Assembly (NCBI RefSeq): GCF_011881725.1 | Contig: NZ_JAATUR010000013.1 | Coordinates: 33,924-97,923 of the forward strand | DNA: 64,000 bases | Source of the DNA: Escherichia coli | GTDB taxonomy: Bacteria > Pseudomonadota > Gammaproteobacteria > Enterobacterales > Enterobacteriaceae | Direction: 5' to 3' | Notes under the pieces: model-generated | Seen by the model: only the letters and a program-made list of their open reading frames with translations | Database searches by the model: none | Told to the model about the DNA's origin: nothing | Shown here: in pieces, positions 27,023 to 38,196 of the stretch | Position numbering within the stretch: the stretch's first letter is position 1 | How the letters are laid out: every line of letters begins with the position of its first letter | Position numbers and translations under genes: made by a program

Positions 27023-27801
27023 TTTGCCGTTTTATCGATACTCACTGCCATTTTGATTTTCCGCCGTTTAGTGGTGATGAAAAATCCAGCCTGCAACGTG
27101 CTGCACAAGCGGGTGTAGGCAAGATCATTGTTCCGGCAACCGAGGCGGCAAATTTTGCCCGCGTGCAGGCGTTGACGGAAAATTATCAACCGCTGTATGC
27201 CGCATTGGGGCTGCATCCAGGGATGTTGGAAAAACACACCGATGCGTCGCTGGATCAGTTACAGCAGGCGCTGGAAAGGCGTCCGGCGAAGGTGGTAGCG
27301 GTGGGGGAGATCGGTCTGGATCTTTTTGGCGACGATCCACAATTTGAGAGGCAACAGTGGTTGCTCGACGAACAACTGAAGCTGGCGAAACGCTACGATC
27401 TGCCGGTGATCCTCCATTCACGCCGTACGCATGACAAGCTGGCGATGTATCTTAAACGTCACGATTTGCCGTGTACTGGCGTGATTCACGGTTTTTCCGG
27501 CAGCCTGCAACAGGCCGAACGGTTTGTACAGCTGGGCTACAAAATTGGCGTAGGCGGCACTATCACTTATCCGCGTGCCAGTAAAACCCGCGATGTCATC
27601 GCAAAACTGCCGCTGGCGTCGTTGCTTCTGGAAACCGACGCGCCGGATATGCCGCTCAATGGTTTTCAGGGGCAGCCTAACCGCCCGGAACAGGCCGCTC
27701 GTGTGTTTGCTGTGCTTTGCGAGTTGCGCCCGGAACCAGCGGATGAGATTGCCGAAGTGTTGCTTAATAACACGTATGCGGTGTTTAACGTTCGTGGGTA
27801 G
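27019..27801 (+). CDS. yjjV: TatD-family metal-dependent hydrolase YjjV
   Basis: 260 residues, TTG start overlapping the yjjU stop. TIM-barrel hydrolase with the metal-binding THCHFD near the N-terminus, E in VGEIGLD, LHSRR, HGFSGS and the final Asp in ETDAPD. TatD homologue, predicted 3'-5' DNase or phosphodiesterase acting on nucleic acids. Followed by REP sequences. Confidence 0.93.
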   Translation: MICRFIDTHCHFDFPPFSGDEKSSLQRAAQAGVGKIIVPATEAANFARVQALTENYQPLYAALGLHPGMLEKHTDASLDQLQQALERRPAKVVAVGEIGLDLFGDDPQFERQQWLLDEQLKLAKRYDLPVILHSRRTHDKLAMYLKRHDLPCTGVIHGFSGSLQQAERFVQLGYKIGVGGTITYPRASKTRDVIAKLPLASLLLETDAPDMPLNGFQGQPNRPEQAARVFAVLCELRPEPADEIAEVLLNNTYAVFNVRG

Positions 27802-27810
27802 TTTGTCTTT

Positions 27811-27895
27811 CATACCGGATAAGGCGTTCACGCCGCATCCGGCAGTCGGCGCACAATGCCTGATGCGACGCTGACGCGTCTTATCATGCCTACAG
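27811..27895. repeat. REP/BIME element between yjjV and yjjW
   Basis: Two REP units in opposite orientation: ggataaggcgttcacgccgc... (27815-27842) and gatgcgacgctgacgcgtct... (27861-27893). It lies between convergent genes. Confidence 0.9.
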
Positions 27896-27908
27896 GTCTG
27901 ATGGCATG

Positions 27909-28772
27909 TCACAAATACAGCGCCGGAAATATCAACCGGCTTACCCCGCGCTCCCGTAACGCATCAGCCAACTGCTCAACGTCTTCCGGCGTGGCGCTCG
28001 GCCAGCTTTGCGCCTCGCCATACACGCCGTGGGCATGAAACGCGTTCAGGCGAATCGGAACATCACCAAGCCCCCTGGTAAACACCGCTAGCTCATCGAT
28101 GTGTTGCAAATAATCCACCTGGCCTGGGATCATCAGCAAACGCAGTTCCGCCAGCTTGCCGTGCTCGGCAAGCAGACTAATGCTGCGCTTAATCTGCTGA
28201 TTATCGCGTCCGGTTAATTGTTGATGACATTTGCTCCCCCACGCTTTGAGATCGAGCATCGCGCCGTCGCACACCGGGAGCAATTTTTCCCAGCCGGTTT
28301 CGCTCAACATGCCGTTGCTGTCCACCAGACAGGTGAGATGGCGTAGTTGGGAATCATTTTTGATGGCAGTAAATAGCGCCACCACAAACGGTAGCTGGGT
28401 CGTGGCTTCGCCGCCGCTCACCGTTATCCCTTCGATAAACAGCACTGCTTTGCGGATATGGCTAAGCACCTCGTCCACGCTCATGGATTGCGCCATCGGC
28501 GTGGCGTGTTGCGGACACATCTTCAGGCAGGTATCGCACTGTTCGCAGACCGCAGCGTTCCACGCCACTTTGCCATCAACAAACTGTAACGCCTGATGTG
28601 GACACTGCGGCACACACTCTCCGCAATCATTGCAGCGCCCCATCGTCCACGGGTTGTGGCAATTTTTGCAGCGCAGATTACATCCTTGTAAAAACAGAGC
28701 CAGACGACTGCCTGGCCCGTCAACGCAGGAGAAGGGGATAATCTTACTGACTAAAGCGCATCTGCTGTTCAT
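27909..28772 (-). CDS. yjjW: Putative glycyl-radical-enzyme activating protein YjjW
   Basis: 287 residues, radical-SAM activase. The SAM cluster cysteines are C31, C35 and C38 (CNLRCKNC), followed by two 4Fe-4S ferredoxin-type motifs ([12 protein letters not shown] and [12 protein letters not shown]). It should install the glycyl radical on YjjI, the gene immediately upstream, whose end it overlaps by 29 bp. Anaerobic function with unknown substrate. Confidence 0.94.
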   Translation of the reverse strand: MNSRCALVSKIIPFSCVDGPGSRLALFLQGCNLRCKNCHNPWTMGRCNDCGECVPQCPHQALQFVDGKVAWNAAVCEQCDTCLKMCPQHATPMAQSMSVDEVLSHIRKAVLFIEGITVSGGEATTQLPFVVALFTAIKNDSQLRHLTCLVDSNGMLSETGWEKLLPVCDGAMLDLKAWGSKCHQQLTGRDNQQIKRSISLLAEHGKLAELRLLMIPGQVDYLQHIDELAVFTRGLGDVPIRLNAFHAHGVYGEAQSWPSATPEDVEQLADALRERGVSRLIFPALYL

Positions 28773-30294
28773 GGCTTATCACGCGTGGTTGGCGTTCCAT
28801 AATACGAGTGTTGCGTGCGGCCTCTTCGCCCAGCCAGGTCGTGTTGGTACGTGATCCTTCGGCGCGATATTTTTCTAAATCAGACAGACGCACCATATAG
28901 CCGGTAACGCGAACCAGATCGTTACCGCTGACATTAGCGGTAAATTCACGCATTCCTGCTTTAAAGGCACCGAGGCAAAGCTGTACCAGCGCCTGCGGAT
29001 TACGCTTGATGGTTTCATCGAGCGTCAGGATGTCGCTGATCCCGGAGTAATAATATGCATGATGCGGGGCGACAGTTTGCAGATGGGTGATTGGATCGGG
29101 TTCGTCGCCATACGGCAGACGCGCGCCCGGCGTAGTGCCGATATCGGAACTGATCCCAGACTGTGCGTGTAACATCGCACGTTTTTGCCAGCCATATTTC
29201 ACGGGCGTACTAGCGACAAACTCCGCCAGTTGCGCGCTGATGCGATAGCCCACTTCATTTGCGGCGGCCTCTTTACCATAGCGCGCGGCAATCCCTTCTT
29301 TCTCGCACAGCAGATTAACTGCTTCCGCCAGCCCGTACATGCCAAACATCGGCACAAAACGTTCAGGATCAATCAACCCTTCTTTCACCAGGAAGCTATT
29401 CTCAAAGAAGTGTGATTGTTGATAGAGGAATTCACACCGCGCATCAATGATGGTGATCTGCTGCTGGCAGTAGTGCGGTAGTGTGCGCGTAAAGAAGTCA
29501 TCCAGCGACTCACTGCGCTCGGCAATAGCTTTAAGATTAAGACGTACCAGTGTGCTACCACCGCCTGCCAGCGGCAGTGAGTTGTAACAACTTACAATCC
29601 CGTAGCCGCCTTTTGTGAAAATTTTATCATGCACTGGGCCGTTGGCGATGTGCGGTTTGCTACATTCACAGATGTTTTTCGCCACTTCCAGCAGCAGGTT
29701 ATCAGGGGTGATTTCAGGATCGTAGATAAAAGTCAGGTTCGGTGAAACCTGCTTCAGCTCTGCATCTGCGCGTAATATCGCACGGGTGACAGGGGAATCT
29801 GCCGGACCGATATTGGCATGCATAAAGGCGTCAGGCAGAGTTCTGTCGAGATAACGCCAGAAACGTTTTATTCGAATATCAATTTCGTCTTGTGTTAGAA
29901 TTCTAACATAAGGTTGCAACAACGCATCCAGTTGCCCCAGGTAGACCGGCATCGATGTGACCGAGGGAACGTGGTGGTAAAGAATGGTCAGCAGAGAGAG
30001 TGCGTCATCAAGATCTTTCGCGCCTTCCAGCTCCAGCCATTCGGAACCGTTTGCCAGAAAACGGGCGTAATCGGGTAAGACATAGCGCGGTTTGTACGGT
30101 GCATGACCTTCAAACATATCGCAGATTACACCCTCATCCAGCGCGCGACGGGCTTCGGCAGGCAACGCCGGGTAAGGCAGATTGTTTTCTGCTTCCAGCG
30201 CCAGAAAATGGCGCTTCTGCTCCGGGGTAAGTACCGGACTGGTCACAATTTGCTGGCAACGTTGTTGCAGTGCGCTTTCATTAGACGTGGGCAT
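28744..30294 (-). CDS. yjjI: Putative glycyl-radical enzyme YjjI (DUF3029)
   Basis: 516 residues. Glycyl-radical-like protein; the C-terminal [17 protein letters not shown] holds the RVTGY motif of the radical glycine loop. Substrate unknown. It is paired with its activase YjjW. Two of the three deo operators (O1 at 29893-29908 and OE at 29614-29629) and the deoP1 promoter region lie inside this coding sequence, which runs opposite to the deo operon. Confidence 0.93.
   Translation of the reverse strand: MPTSNESALQQRCQQIVTSPVLTPEQKRHFLALEAENNLPYPALPAEARRALDEGVICDMFEGHAPYKPRYVLPDYARFLANGSEWLELEGAKDLDDALSLLTILYHHVPSVTSMPVYLGQLDALLQPYVRILTQDEIDIRIKRFWRYLDRTLPDAFMHANIGPADSPVTRAILRADAELKQVSPNLTFIYDPEITPDNLLLEVAKNICECSKPHIANGPVHDKIFTKGGYGIVSCYNSLPLAGGGSTLVRLNLKAIAERSESLDDFFTRTLPHYCQQQITIIDARCEFLYQQSHFFENSFLVKEGLIDPERFVPMFGMYGLAEAVNLLCEKEGIAARYGKEAAANEVGYRISAQLAEFVASTPVKYGWQKRAMLHAQSGISSDIGTTPGARLPYGDEPDPITHLQTVAPHHAYYYSGISDILTLDETIKRNPQALVQLCLGAFKAGMREFTANVSGNDLVRVTGYMVRLSDLEKYRAEGSRTNTTWLGEEAARNTRIMERQPRVISHEQQMRFSQ
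29614..29629. promoter_or_regulatory. Upstream deo operator OE
   Basis: tgtgaaaattttatca matches 12 of 16 bases of the consensus operator tgttagaattctaaca and lies exactly 279 bp before the O1 palindrome, the published O1-OE distance for the deo operon as I recall it. Allows DeoR-mediated DNA looping. Confidence 0.75.
29893..29908. promoter_or_regulatory. deoO1 operator (DeoR)
   Basis: Perfect 16-bp palindrome TGTTAGAATTCTAACA within yjjI, near the deoP1 promoter about 650 bp before deoC. Binds the DeoR repressor. Confidence 0.9.
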
Positions 30295-30379
30295 CTTCTT
30301 TTCCTTTTATGCGAAGGTGATGCGCCATTGTAAGAAGTTTCGTGATGTTCACTTTGATCCTGATACGTTAGCCACCGCT

Positions 30380-30550
30380 GACGGATTCATTTGAAAGTGA
30401 ATTACTTGAACCAGATCGCATTACTGTAATGCAAATTTGTAAGTAGATTTTCTTAATTGTGATGTATATCGAAGTGTGTTGCTGAGTCGATGTTAGAATA
30501 CTAACAAACTCGCAAGGTGAATTTTATTGGCGACAAGCCAGGAGAATGAA
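30380..30550 (+). promoter_or_regulatory. deoP2 control region with deoO2 and CRP/CytR sites
   Basis: DeoR operator O2 tgttagaatactaaca at 30491-30506, 598 bp after O1. Upstream, two CRP-like sites frame the CytR site: around 30408-30428 (ttgaaccagatcgcattact) and 30456-30478 (aattgtgatgtatatcgaag). This is the double DeoR/CytR-CRP control known for deoP2. Confidence 0.85.
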
Positions 30551-31330
30551 ATGACTGATCTGAAAGCAAGCAGCCTGCGTGCACTGAAATTGATGGACCT
30601 GACCACCCTGAATGACGACGACACCGACGAAAAAGTGATCGCCCTGTGTCATCAGGCAAAAACTCCGGTCGGCAATACCGCCGCTATCTGTATCTATCCT
30701 CGCTTTATCCCGATTGCTCGCAAAACGCTGAAAGAGCAGGGTACTCCGGAAATCCGTATTGCTACGGTAACCAACTTCCCACACGGTAACGATGACATTG
30801 AAATCGCGCTGGCAGAAACCCGTGCGGCAATCGCCTACGGTGCTGATGAAGTTGACGTGGTGTTCCCGTACCGCGCGCTGATGGCGGGCAACGAGCAGGT
30901 TGGTTTTGATCTGGTGAAAGCCTGTAAAGAGGCTTGCGCAGCGGCGAACGTACTGCTGAAAGTGATCATCGAAACCGGTGAGCTGAAAGACGAAGCGCTG
31001 ATTCGCAAAGCATCTGAAATCTCCATTAAAGCGGGCGCTGACTTCATCAAAACCTCTACCGGTAAAGTGGCGGTGAACGCGACGCCGGAAAGCGCACGCA
31101 TCATGATGGAAGTTATCAAGGATATGGGCGTAGAAAAAACTGTTGGTTTCAAACCAGCGGGCGGTGTGCGTACTGCGGAAGATGCGCAGAAATATCTCGC
31201 GATTGCAGATGAACTGTTCGGCGCTGACTGGGCAGATGCACGTCACTATCGCTTTGGCGCTTCCAGCTTGCTGGCAAGTCTGCTGAAAGCACTGGGCCAC
31301 GGCGACGGTAAGAGCGCCAGCAGCTACTAA
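30551..31330 (+). CDS. deoC: Deoxyribose-phosphate aldolase
   Basis: 259 residues, class I aldolase that cleaves 2-deoxyribose-5-phosphate to glyceraldehyde-3-phosphate and acetaldehyde in the last step of deoxynucleoside catabolism. The Schiff-base lysine is in [12 protein letters not shown]-barrel ends with GGVRT. Start 30551 follows ggagaatga. First gene of deoCABD. Confidence 0.97.
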   Translation: MTDLKASSLRALKLMDLTTLNDDDTDEKVIALCHQAKTPVGNTAAICIYPRFIPIARKTLKEQGTPEIRIATVTNFPHGNDDIEIALAETRAAIAYGADEVDVVFPYRALMAGNEQVGFDLVKACKEACAAANVLLKVIIETGELKDEALIRKASEISIKAGADFIKTSTGKVAVNATPESARIMMEVIKDMGVEKTVGFKPAGGVRTAEDAQKYLAIADELFGADWADARHYRFGASSLLASLLKALGHGDGKSASSY

Positions 31331-31380
31331 GCTGCCTTTTGCCAGAGGGTGGATGCCGGATGCTACGGGTTGAGTACCCC

Positions 31381-31514
31381 TGTAGGCCTGATAAGACGCG
31401 TCTGCGTCGCATCAGGCGGTCAGTAGTGATGCCGGATGCGGCGTGAACGCATTATCCGGCCTACGGGGCGAGCGCCATGTAGGCCTGATAAGAAGCAGTC
31501 AGCATCAGGCAATA
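31381..31514. repeat. REP/BIME between deoC and deoA
   Basis: REP units in alternating orientation: aggcctgataagacgcgtct (31384-31403), gccggatgcggcgtgaacgc (31431-31450) and a third partial unit (31480-31510). It lies inside the operon and may stabilise the upstream mRNA. Confidence 0.88.
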
Positions 31515-31569
31515 ACAGCATCCGCCATCTGGCAACAACGCCTTCAAACTTATTCCTCGGGAGGTTACC

Positions 31570-32892
31570 TTGTTTCTCGCACAAGAAATTATTCGTAAAA
31601 AACGTGATGGTCATGCGCTGAGCGATGAAGAAATTCGTTTCTTTATCAACGGCATTCGCGATAACACTATCTCCGAAGGGCAGATTGCCGCCCTCGCGAT
31701 GACCATTTTCTTCCACGATATGACGATGCCGGAGCGTGTCTCGCTGACAATGGCGATGCGAGATTCAGGAACCGTTCTCGACTGGAAAAGCCTGCATCTG
31801 AATGGCCCGATTGTTGATAAACACTCTACCGGTGGCGTCGGCGATGTGACTTCGCTGATGTTAGGTCCAATGGTGGCTGCCTGTGGCGGCTATATTCCGA
31901 TGATCTCCGGTCGCGGCCTCGGTCATACTGGCGGTACGCTCGACAAACTGGAATCCATCCCTGGCTTCGACATTTTCCCGGATGACAACCGTTTCCGCGA
32001 AATTATTAAAGACGTCGGCGTGGCAATTATCGGCCAGACCAGCTCACTGGCGCCGGCGGATAAACGTTTCTACGCGACCCGCGACATTACCGCAACTGTG
32101 GATTCCATCCCGCTGATCACCGCCTCAATCCTCGCGAAGAAACTGGCGGAAGGTCTGGATGCGCTGGTGATGGACGTGAAAGTGGGTAGCGGCGCGTTTA
32201 TGCCGACCTACGAACTCTCCGAAGCCCTTGCCGAAGCGATTGTTGGCGTGGCTAACGGCGCTGGCGTGCGCACCACCGCACTGCTCACCGACATGAATCA
32301 GGTGCTGGCCTCCAGTGCCGGTAACGCGGTTGAAGTACGTGAAGCGGTGCAGTTCCTGACCGGTGAATACCGTAACCCGCGTCTGTTTGATGTCACGATG
32401 GCGCTGTGTGTGGAGATGTTGATCTCCGGCAAACTGGCGAAAGATGACGCTGAAGCGCGCGCGAAATTGCAGGCGGTGCTGGACAACGGTAAAGCGGCAG
32501 AAATCTTTGGTCGTATGGTAGCGGCACAAAAAGGCCCGACTGACTTCGTTGAGAACTACGCGAAGTATCTGCCGACAGCGATGCTGACGAAAGCAGTCTA
32601 TGCTGATACCGAAGGTTTTGTCAGTGAAATGGATACCCGCGCGCTGGGGATGGCAGTGGTTGCAATGGGCGGCGGTCGCCGTCAGGCATCTGACACCATC
32701 GATTACAGCGTCGGCTTTACTGATATGGCGCGTCTGGGCGACCAGGTAGACGGCCAGCGTCCGCTGGCGGTTATCCACGCGAAAGATGAAACCAGTTGGC
32801 AGGAAGCGGCGAAAGCGGTGAAAGCGGCAATTAAACTTGCCGATAAAGCACCAGAAAGCACACCAACTGTCTATCGTCGTATCAGTGAATAA
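31570..32892 (+). CDS. deoA: Thymidine phosphorylase
   Basis: 440 residues, TTG start (31570) after gaggttacc. It cleaves thymidine or deoxyuridine with phosphate to thymine/uracil and 2-deoxyribose-1-phosphate. Signature region STGGVGD near residue 86-92 and the phosphate-binding [17 protein letters not shown] are visible. Second deo gene; family length. Confidence 0.97.
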
Positions 32893-32922
32893 CGGTATAC
32901 TGATCTGATCATTTAAATTTGA

Positions 32923-34167
<1,245 letters not shown>

Positions 34168-34223
34168 TGGATTTGGGCGGAGCGTTGACTCCGCCTTTGA
34201 TATGTCACAAAAAGGATAAAACG

Positions 34224-34943
34224 ATGGCTACCCCACACATTAATGCAGAAATGGGCGATTTCGCTGACGTAGTTTTGATGCCAGGCGACCCGCTGCGTGC
34301 GAAGTATATTGCAGAAACTTTCCTTGAAGATGTCCGTGAAGTGAACAACGTTCGCGGTATGCTGGGCTTCACCGGTACTTACAAAGGCCGCAAAATTTCC
34401 GTAATGGGCCACGGTATGGGTATCCCGTCCTGCTCCATCTACACTAAAGAACTGATCACCGATTTCGGCGTTAAGAAAATCATCCGTGTTGGTTCCTGTG
34501 GCGCTGTTCTGCCGCACGTAAAACTGCGTGACGTGGTGATTGGTATGGGTGCTTGCACCGATTCCAAAGTTAACCGTATCCGCTTTAAAGATCATGACTT
34601 CGCAGCTATCGCTGACTTTGACATGGTGCGTAACGCAGTAGACGCTGCTAAAGCGCTGGGCGTTGATGCGCGCGTTGGTAACCTGTTCTCCGCTGACCTG
34701 TTCTACTCTCCGGACGGCGAAATGTTCGACGTGATGGAAAAATACGGCATCCTCGGCGTAGAAATGGAAGCGGCTGGTATCTACGGCGTGGCTGCAGAGT
34801 TTGGTGCGAAAGCACTCGCTATCTGCACCGTGTCTGACCACATCCGTACTCACGAGCAAACCACTGCCGAAGAGCGTCAGACCACCTTCAACGACATGAT
34901 CAAAATCGCGCTGGAATCTGTTCTGCTGGGCGATAAAGAGTAA
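34224..34943 (+). CDS. deoD: Purine nucleoside phosphorylase DeoD
   Basis: 239 residues from [12 protein letters not shown] (34224). Hexameric phosphorylase of 6-oxo and 6-amino purine (deoxy)nucleosides, giving the base and (deoxy)ribose-1-phosphate. Phosphate loop MPGDPLRAK, catalytic VSDH near the C-terminus. Last gene of the deo operon; a terminator follows at 34975-35006. Confidence 0.97.
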   Translation: MATPHINAEMGDFADVVLMPGDPLRAKYIAETFLEDVREVNNVRGMLGFTGTYKGRKISVMGHGMGIPSCSIYTKELITDFGVKKIIRVGSCGAVLPHVKLRDVVIGMGACTDSKVNRIRFKDHDFAAIADFDMVRNAVDAAKALGVDARVGNLFSADLFYSPDGEMFDVMEKYGILGVEMEAAGIYGVAAEFGAKALAICTVSDHIRTHEQTTAEERQTTFNDMIKIALESVLLGDKE

Positions 34944-34974
34944 TCGTGTTTCGCTGAAAGGCGATTGTCGTGTT

Positions 34975-35006
34975 AAGCCGGATCAGGAGACTGCTCCGGC
35001 TTTTTA
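34975..35006 (+). terminator. Terminator of the deo operon
   Basis: Stem AAGCCGGA / TCCGGCTT with a 12-nt loop, followed by TTT, 31 bp after the deoD stop. Confidence 0.85.
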
Positions 35007-35090
35007 GTATCTATTCATCAAGAGCTACTAATTTATAGTTTTTCTATAATTTTCATATTGTTATAAAGTTGAATCCATTCAAGAATCTAT

Positions 35091-35354
35091 TCATTTATGC
35101 TCAGACTTCATCCAGTAAGGGGATATCAGCAACTCTGGTGGACAACCATAAATTCCTGCCATTTTGCTTATAATGTTTGAGCTAAGCCGTTCCGTCTTTT
35201 CGATCTGTTTTAGAGAATTAATTGAGATATCTAACATTTCACTTGCTTCAGAAAGCGATAATTTATACCTGATACGCACGGCGGCCAGCCAGGAAATACG
35301 CTGGCTGAACATTAAATTGATAATCTCCCGTTCCTGGTTTTCCAGATCGATCAT
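35091..35354 (-). CDS. Small XRE-type HTH protein in place of yjjJ
   Basis: 87 residues, MIDLENQEREIINLMFSQRI.... Helix-turn-helix-like segment LSLSEASEMLDISINSLKQIE (about 32-52). The start is preceded by gaaggaaat. K-12 has yjjJ (hipH, a HipA-type kinase) between deoD and lplA; here that gene is absent and this gene stands alone. The surrounding DNA is AT-rich compared with its neighbours. A regulator or an orphan antitoxin are both possible; no kinase partner is seen. Confidence 0.7.
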   Translation of the reverse strand: MIDLENQEREIINLMFSQRISWLAAVRIRYKLSLSEASEMLDISINSLKQIEKTERLSSNIISKMAGIYGCPPELLISPYWMKSEHK

Positions 35355-35385
35355 ATTTCCTTCCCTGGATATTTTAATCAGCGAG

Positions 35386-36402
35386 TTACCTTACCGCCCC
35401 TGCCATCCATGCCGATAACTCCCGTAGCTCTTTTTCCTGTTCCGGGAAGTCGACCAACAGAGCTTCGCACTCTTGTTGCAGCATATCAGCGCGGTACAGG
35501 CAGCCTTGCAACCGCCCGGCGAGGGCTTCCAGTGGTGCGGGGTTAAGGCTGTCGGTAAATACCTGGGCGCGGGTGATATGGCCTTTTTCAACGTCGAAAT
35601 GCAGTTCCACGCCGCCCCATGTGAAGCGTTCATCCAGCAGATGCGAAAACGCCGGAGCCTGACCGAAGTTCCATTCCCAGCTACTCTGGCGGGCAAAGGT
35701 TTCGGCGAAGTTTGGCAAGTCTGGCGTTTTGTTCGGGGAGATGATTTCCGCTTCTACGCGTTCGCCATAATGGGCGAAAAAGGCCTCGGCGATGGCTTTG
35801 CAAACCTGCTCATGGGTGATCCCCGGCAGCAGTTCGGTGAGGTTGGTCACGCGGGAACGCACTGAAGTAATGCCTTTCGCCGCCAGTTTCTTTTTATCCG
35901 GATTGAGGTAGTTCGCCAGGCGGCTAAGGTCAGCATTGAGCAGCAAGGTGCCGTGGTGGAAACCGCGATCTTTGGTTTCGCGATAGGCCGAGCCAGAGAC
36001 TTTGCGGTCGCCTTCAGCCGTTTTTACCACCAGATCGTTGCGCCCGGAAGCCTCGGCGGTGACACCAAGTTCGTTCAGTGCATTAAGCACAATCGTCGTG
36101 GAGATGGTTTTATCATACTCCGGCTTGCCAGCCATAAACGTAAAACAGGTATTGCCGAGATCATGGAACACCGCGCCGCCGCCGCTACTGCGCCGCGCCA
36201 GGCGGACGTTATCTTCTTCCATTCGCCGGGTATTGCACTCTTTCCACGGGTTTTGCGCACGACCAATCACTACGGTGTCGGCATTGCGCCAGAGAAACAG
36301 AACGCGCTGCGTGGCGGGCATCTGGCGAAAAATACACTCCTCCACCGCCAGGTTAAACCACGGGTCGTAAGAGTCAGAGATGAGCAGGCGTAATGTGGAC
36401 AT
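35386..36402 (-). CDS. lplA: Lipoate-protein ligase A
   Basis: 338 residues. Activates free lipoate with ATP and transfers it to lysines of E2 and H-protein lipoyl domains. Lipoate-binding [15 protein letters not shown] loop and the conserved KVSGSAYRE with catalytic lysine K133 are visible, plus the C-terminal accessory domain. Start [15 protein letters not shown] follows aggaaat. Upstream gene ytjB is on the same strand, 27 bp away. Confidence 0.96.
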   Translation of the reverse strand: MSTLRLLISDSYDPWFNLAVEECIFRQMPATQRVLFLWRNADTVVIGRAQNPWKECNTRRMEEDNVRLARRSSGGGAVFHDLGNTCFTFMAGKPEYDKTISTTIVLNALNELGVTAEASGRNDLVVKTAEGDRKVSGSAYRETKDRGFHHGTLLLNADLSRLANYLNPDKKKLAAKGITSVRSRVTNLTELLPGITHEQVCKAIAEAFFAHYGERVEAEIISPNKTPDLPNFAETFARQSSWEWNFGQAPAFSHLLDERFTWGGVELHFDVEKGHITRAQVFTDSLNPAPLEALAGRLQGCLYRADMLQQECEALLVDFPEQEKELRELSAWMAGAVR

Positions 36403-36429
36403 AACGATTTCCTTTCTTGTAGTAATGGG

Positions 36430-37074
36430 TCACTCTTTTTTCTCGCTTTCTTCCTCTTCCGGCACCGGTTTGCTGGCGGTTAACAGGAAGGGGGATTGCT
36501 GCCAGCGGGTGCGTTTACCCTGTAGCAGCGTGCGGGTCAGCACTACGCCGATTGCCAGTGAAAGCAGCAGCATCAGGCGTAAAATGTTGGTGGTGTTATC
36601 CACCTGTTTGGCTTCGGTGGCGAGCGTATGGGTGTCGAGCGTCAGGCGCAGATAACCGAGCGGTCCATTTTTCCCCTTAATCGGCTCGACAATCTGCTGG
36701 TTAAAATAGCCCCCTGCTTTTTTACCGTCGAGCGCCAGTCGGTCGCGCACCTCAACGCTTTCGCCTGCGCGGGCAATAAGATCGCCTTGTTCGTCATACA
36801 CACCCGCGTCGAGGATACGGCTTTCGTCCGTCAATTGGTCGAGGATCGCCTGAATACGTTTTTCATCAGGTGAGTTGGTACGCATCAGCGGCGCAACGTT
36901 CAGGGTTACCTGATGAGCCAGGGTACGGGCCAGTTCTTCCAGCTGTGGATTACGCTGTCGCTGGTGGTTTTGACTAAACCATGATGCTCCCTGCATGAGT
37001 GCGACTAACAAAGCGAGACAGAACAGGACAATCACTGCCCGATGCAGCCGGAATTTTAGTTTTGTGCGAGCCAT
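36430..37074 (-). CDS. ytjB: Membrane protein YtjB (Smp)
   Basis: 214 residues. Two transmembrane segments: near the N-terminus (about 13-30) and at about 164-186, with a periplasmic domain between. SMP family; function unknown. Divergent from serB, which starts 105 bp away. The C-terminal cytosolic tail is charged (EEEESEKKE). Confidence 0.93.
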   Translation of the reverse strand: MARTKLKFRLHRAVIVLFCLALLVALMQGASWFSQNHQRQRNPQLEELARTLAHQVTLNVAPLMRTNSPDEKRIQAILDQLTDESRILDAGVYDEQGDLIARAGESVEVRDRLALDGKKAGGYFNQQIVEPIKGKNGPLGYLRLTLDTHTLATEAKQVDNTTNILRLMLLLSLAIGVVLTRTLLQGKRTRWQQSPFLLTASKPVPEEEESEKKE

Positions 37075-37179
37075 ATTCCACCCGTTGAAAATTTGAGACT
37101 TAATGTTGCCAGAAGCAATGGATACAAGGTAGCCTCATGCGTTATTTTCCCTGCTTCGAACGATTTTACAGGAGCCTTA

Positions 37180-38148
37180 ATGCCTAACATTACCTGGTGC
37201 GACCTGCCTGAAGATGTCTCTTTATGGCCTGGTCTGCCTCTTTCGTTAAGTGGTGATGAAGTGATGCCACTGGATTACCACGCAGGTCGTAGCGGCTGGC
37301 TGCTGTATGGTCGTGGGCTGGATAAACAACGTCTGACCCAGTACCAGAGCAAACTGGGCGCGGCGATGGTGATTGTTGCCGCCTGGTGCGTGGAAGATTA
37401 TCAGGTGATTCGTCTGGCAGGATCGCTTACCGCGCGGGCTACACGCCTGGCGCATGAAGCACAGCTGGATGTCGCGCCGCTGGGGAAAATTCCGCACCTG
37501 CGCACGCCAGGTCTTTTGGTGATGGACATGGACTCCACTGCCATTCAGATTGAATGTATTGATGAGATCGCCAAACTGGCCGGAACGGGCGAGATGGTGG
37601 CGGAAGTGACTGAACGGGCGATGCGCGGGGAGCTGGATTTTACCGCCAGCCTGCGCAGCCGCGTGGCGACGCTGAAAGGTGCTGACGCCAGTATTTTGCA
37701 ACAGGTGCGTGAAAATCTGCCGCTGATGCCAGGCTTAACGCAACTGGTGCTGAAGCTGGAAACGCTGGGCTGGAAAGTGGCGATTGCCTCCGGCGGCTTT
37801 ACTTTCTTTGCCGAATACCTGCGCGACAAGCTGCGATTAACCACCGTGGTAGCCAATGAACTGGAGATCATGGGCGGTAAATTTACCGGCAACGTGATCG
37901 GCGATATCGTTGACGCGCAGTACAAAGCTAATACCCTGATCCGGCTGGCGCAGGAGTATGAAATCCCGCTGGCGCAGACCGTAGCGATTGGCGATGGCGC
38001 CAATGACCTGCCGATGATCAAAGCGGCGGGGCTGGGGATTGCCTACCATGCCAAGCCAAAAGTGAATGAAAAGACGGAAGTCACCATCCGTCACGCTGAC
38101 CTGATGGGGGTATTCTGCATCCTCTCCGGTAGCCTGAATCAGAAGTAA
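37180..38148 (+). CDS. serB: Phosphoserine phosphatase
   Basis: 322 residues. Final step of serine synthesis: phosphoserine to serine. HAD motif I MDMDST (nucleophile aspartate), motif II SGGF, motif III/IV GDGANDLPM. The N-terminal ~100 residues are an ACT-like regulatory region. Start 37180 follows aggagcctta. Followed by radA after 48 bp. Confidence 0.97.
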   Translation: MPNITWCDLPEDVSLWPGLPLSLSGDEVMPLDYHAGRSGWLLYGRGLDKQRLTQYQSKLGAAMVIVAAWCVEDYQVIRLAGSLTARATRLAHEAQLDVAPLGKIPHLRTPGLLVMDMDSTAIQIECIDEIAKLAGTGEMVAEVTERAMRGELDFTASLRSRVATLKGADASILQQVRENLPLMPGLTQLVLKLETLGWKVAIASGGFTFFAEYLRDKLRLTTVVANELEIMGGKFTGNVIGDIVDAQYKANTLIRLAQEYEIPLAQTVAIGDGANDLPMIKAAGLGIAYHAKPKVNEKTEVTIRHADLMGVFCILSGSLNQK

Positions 38149-38196
38149 TTGCCCGCCCGTCATCCTGCGGGCGGCACAGCATTAACGAGGTACACC

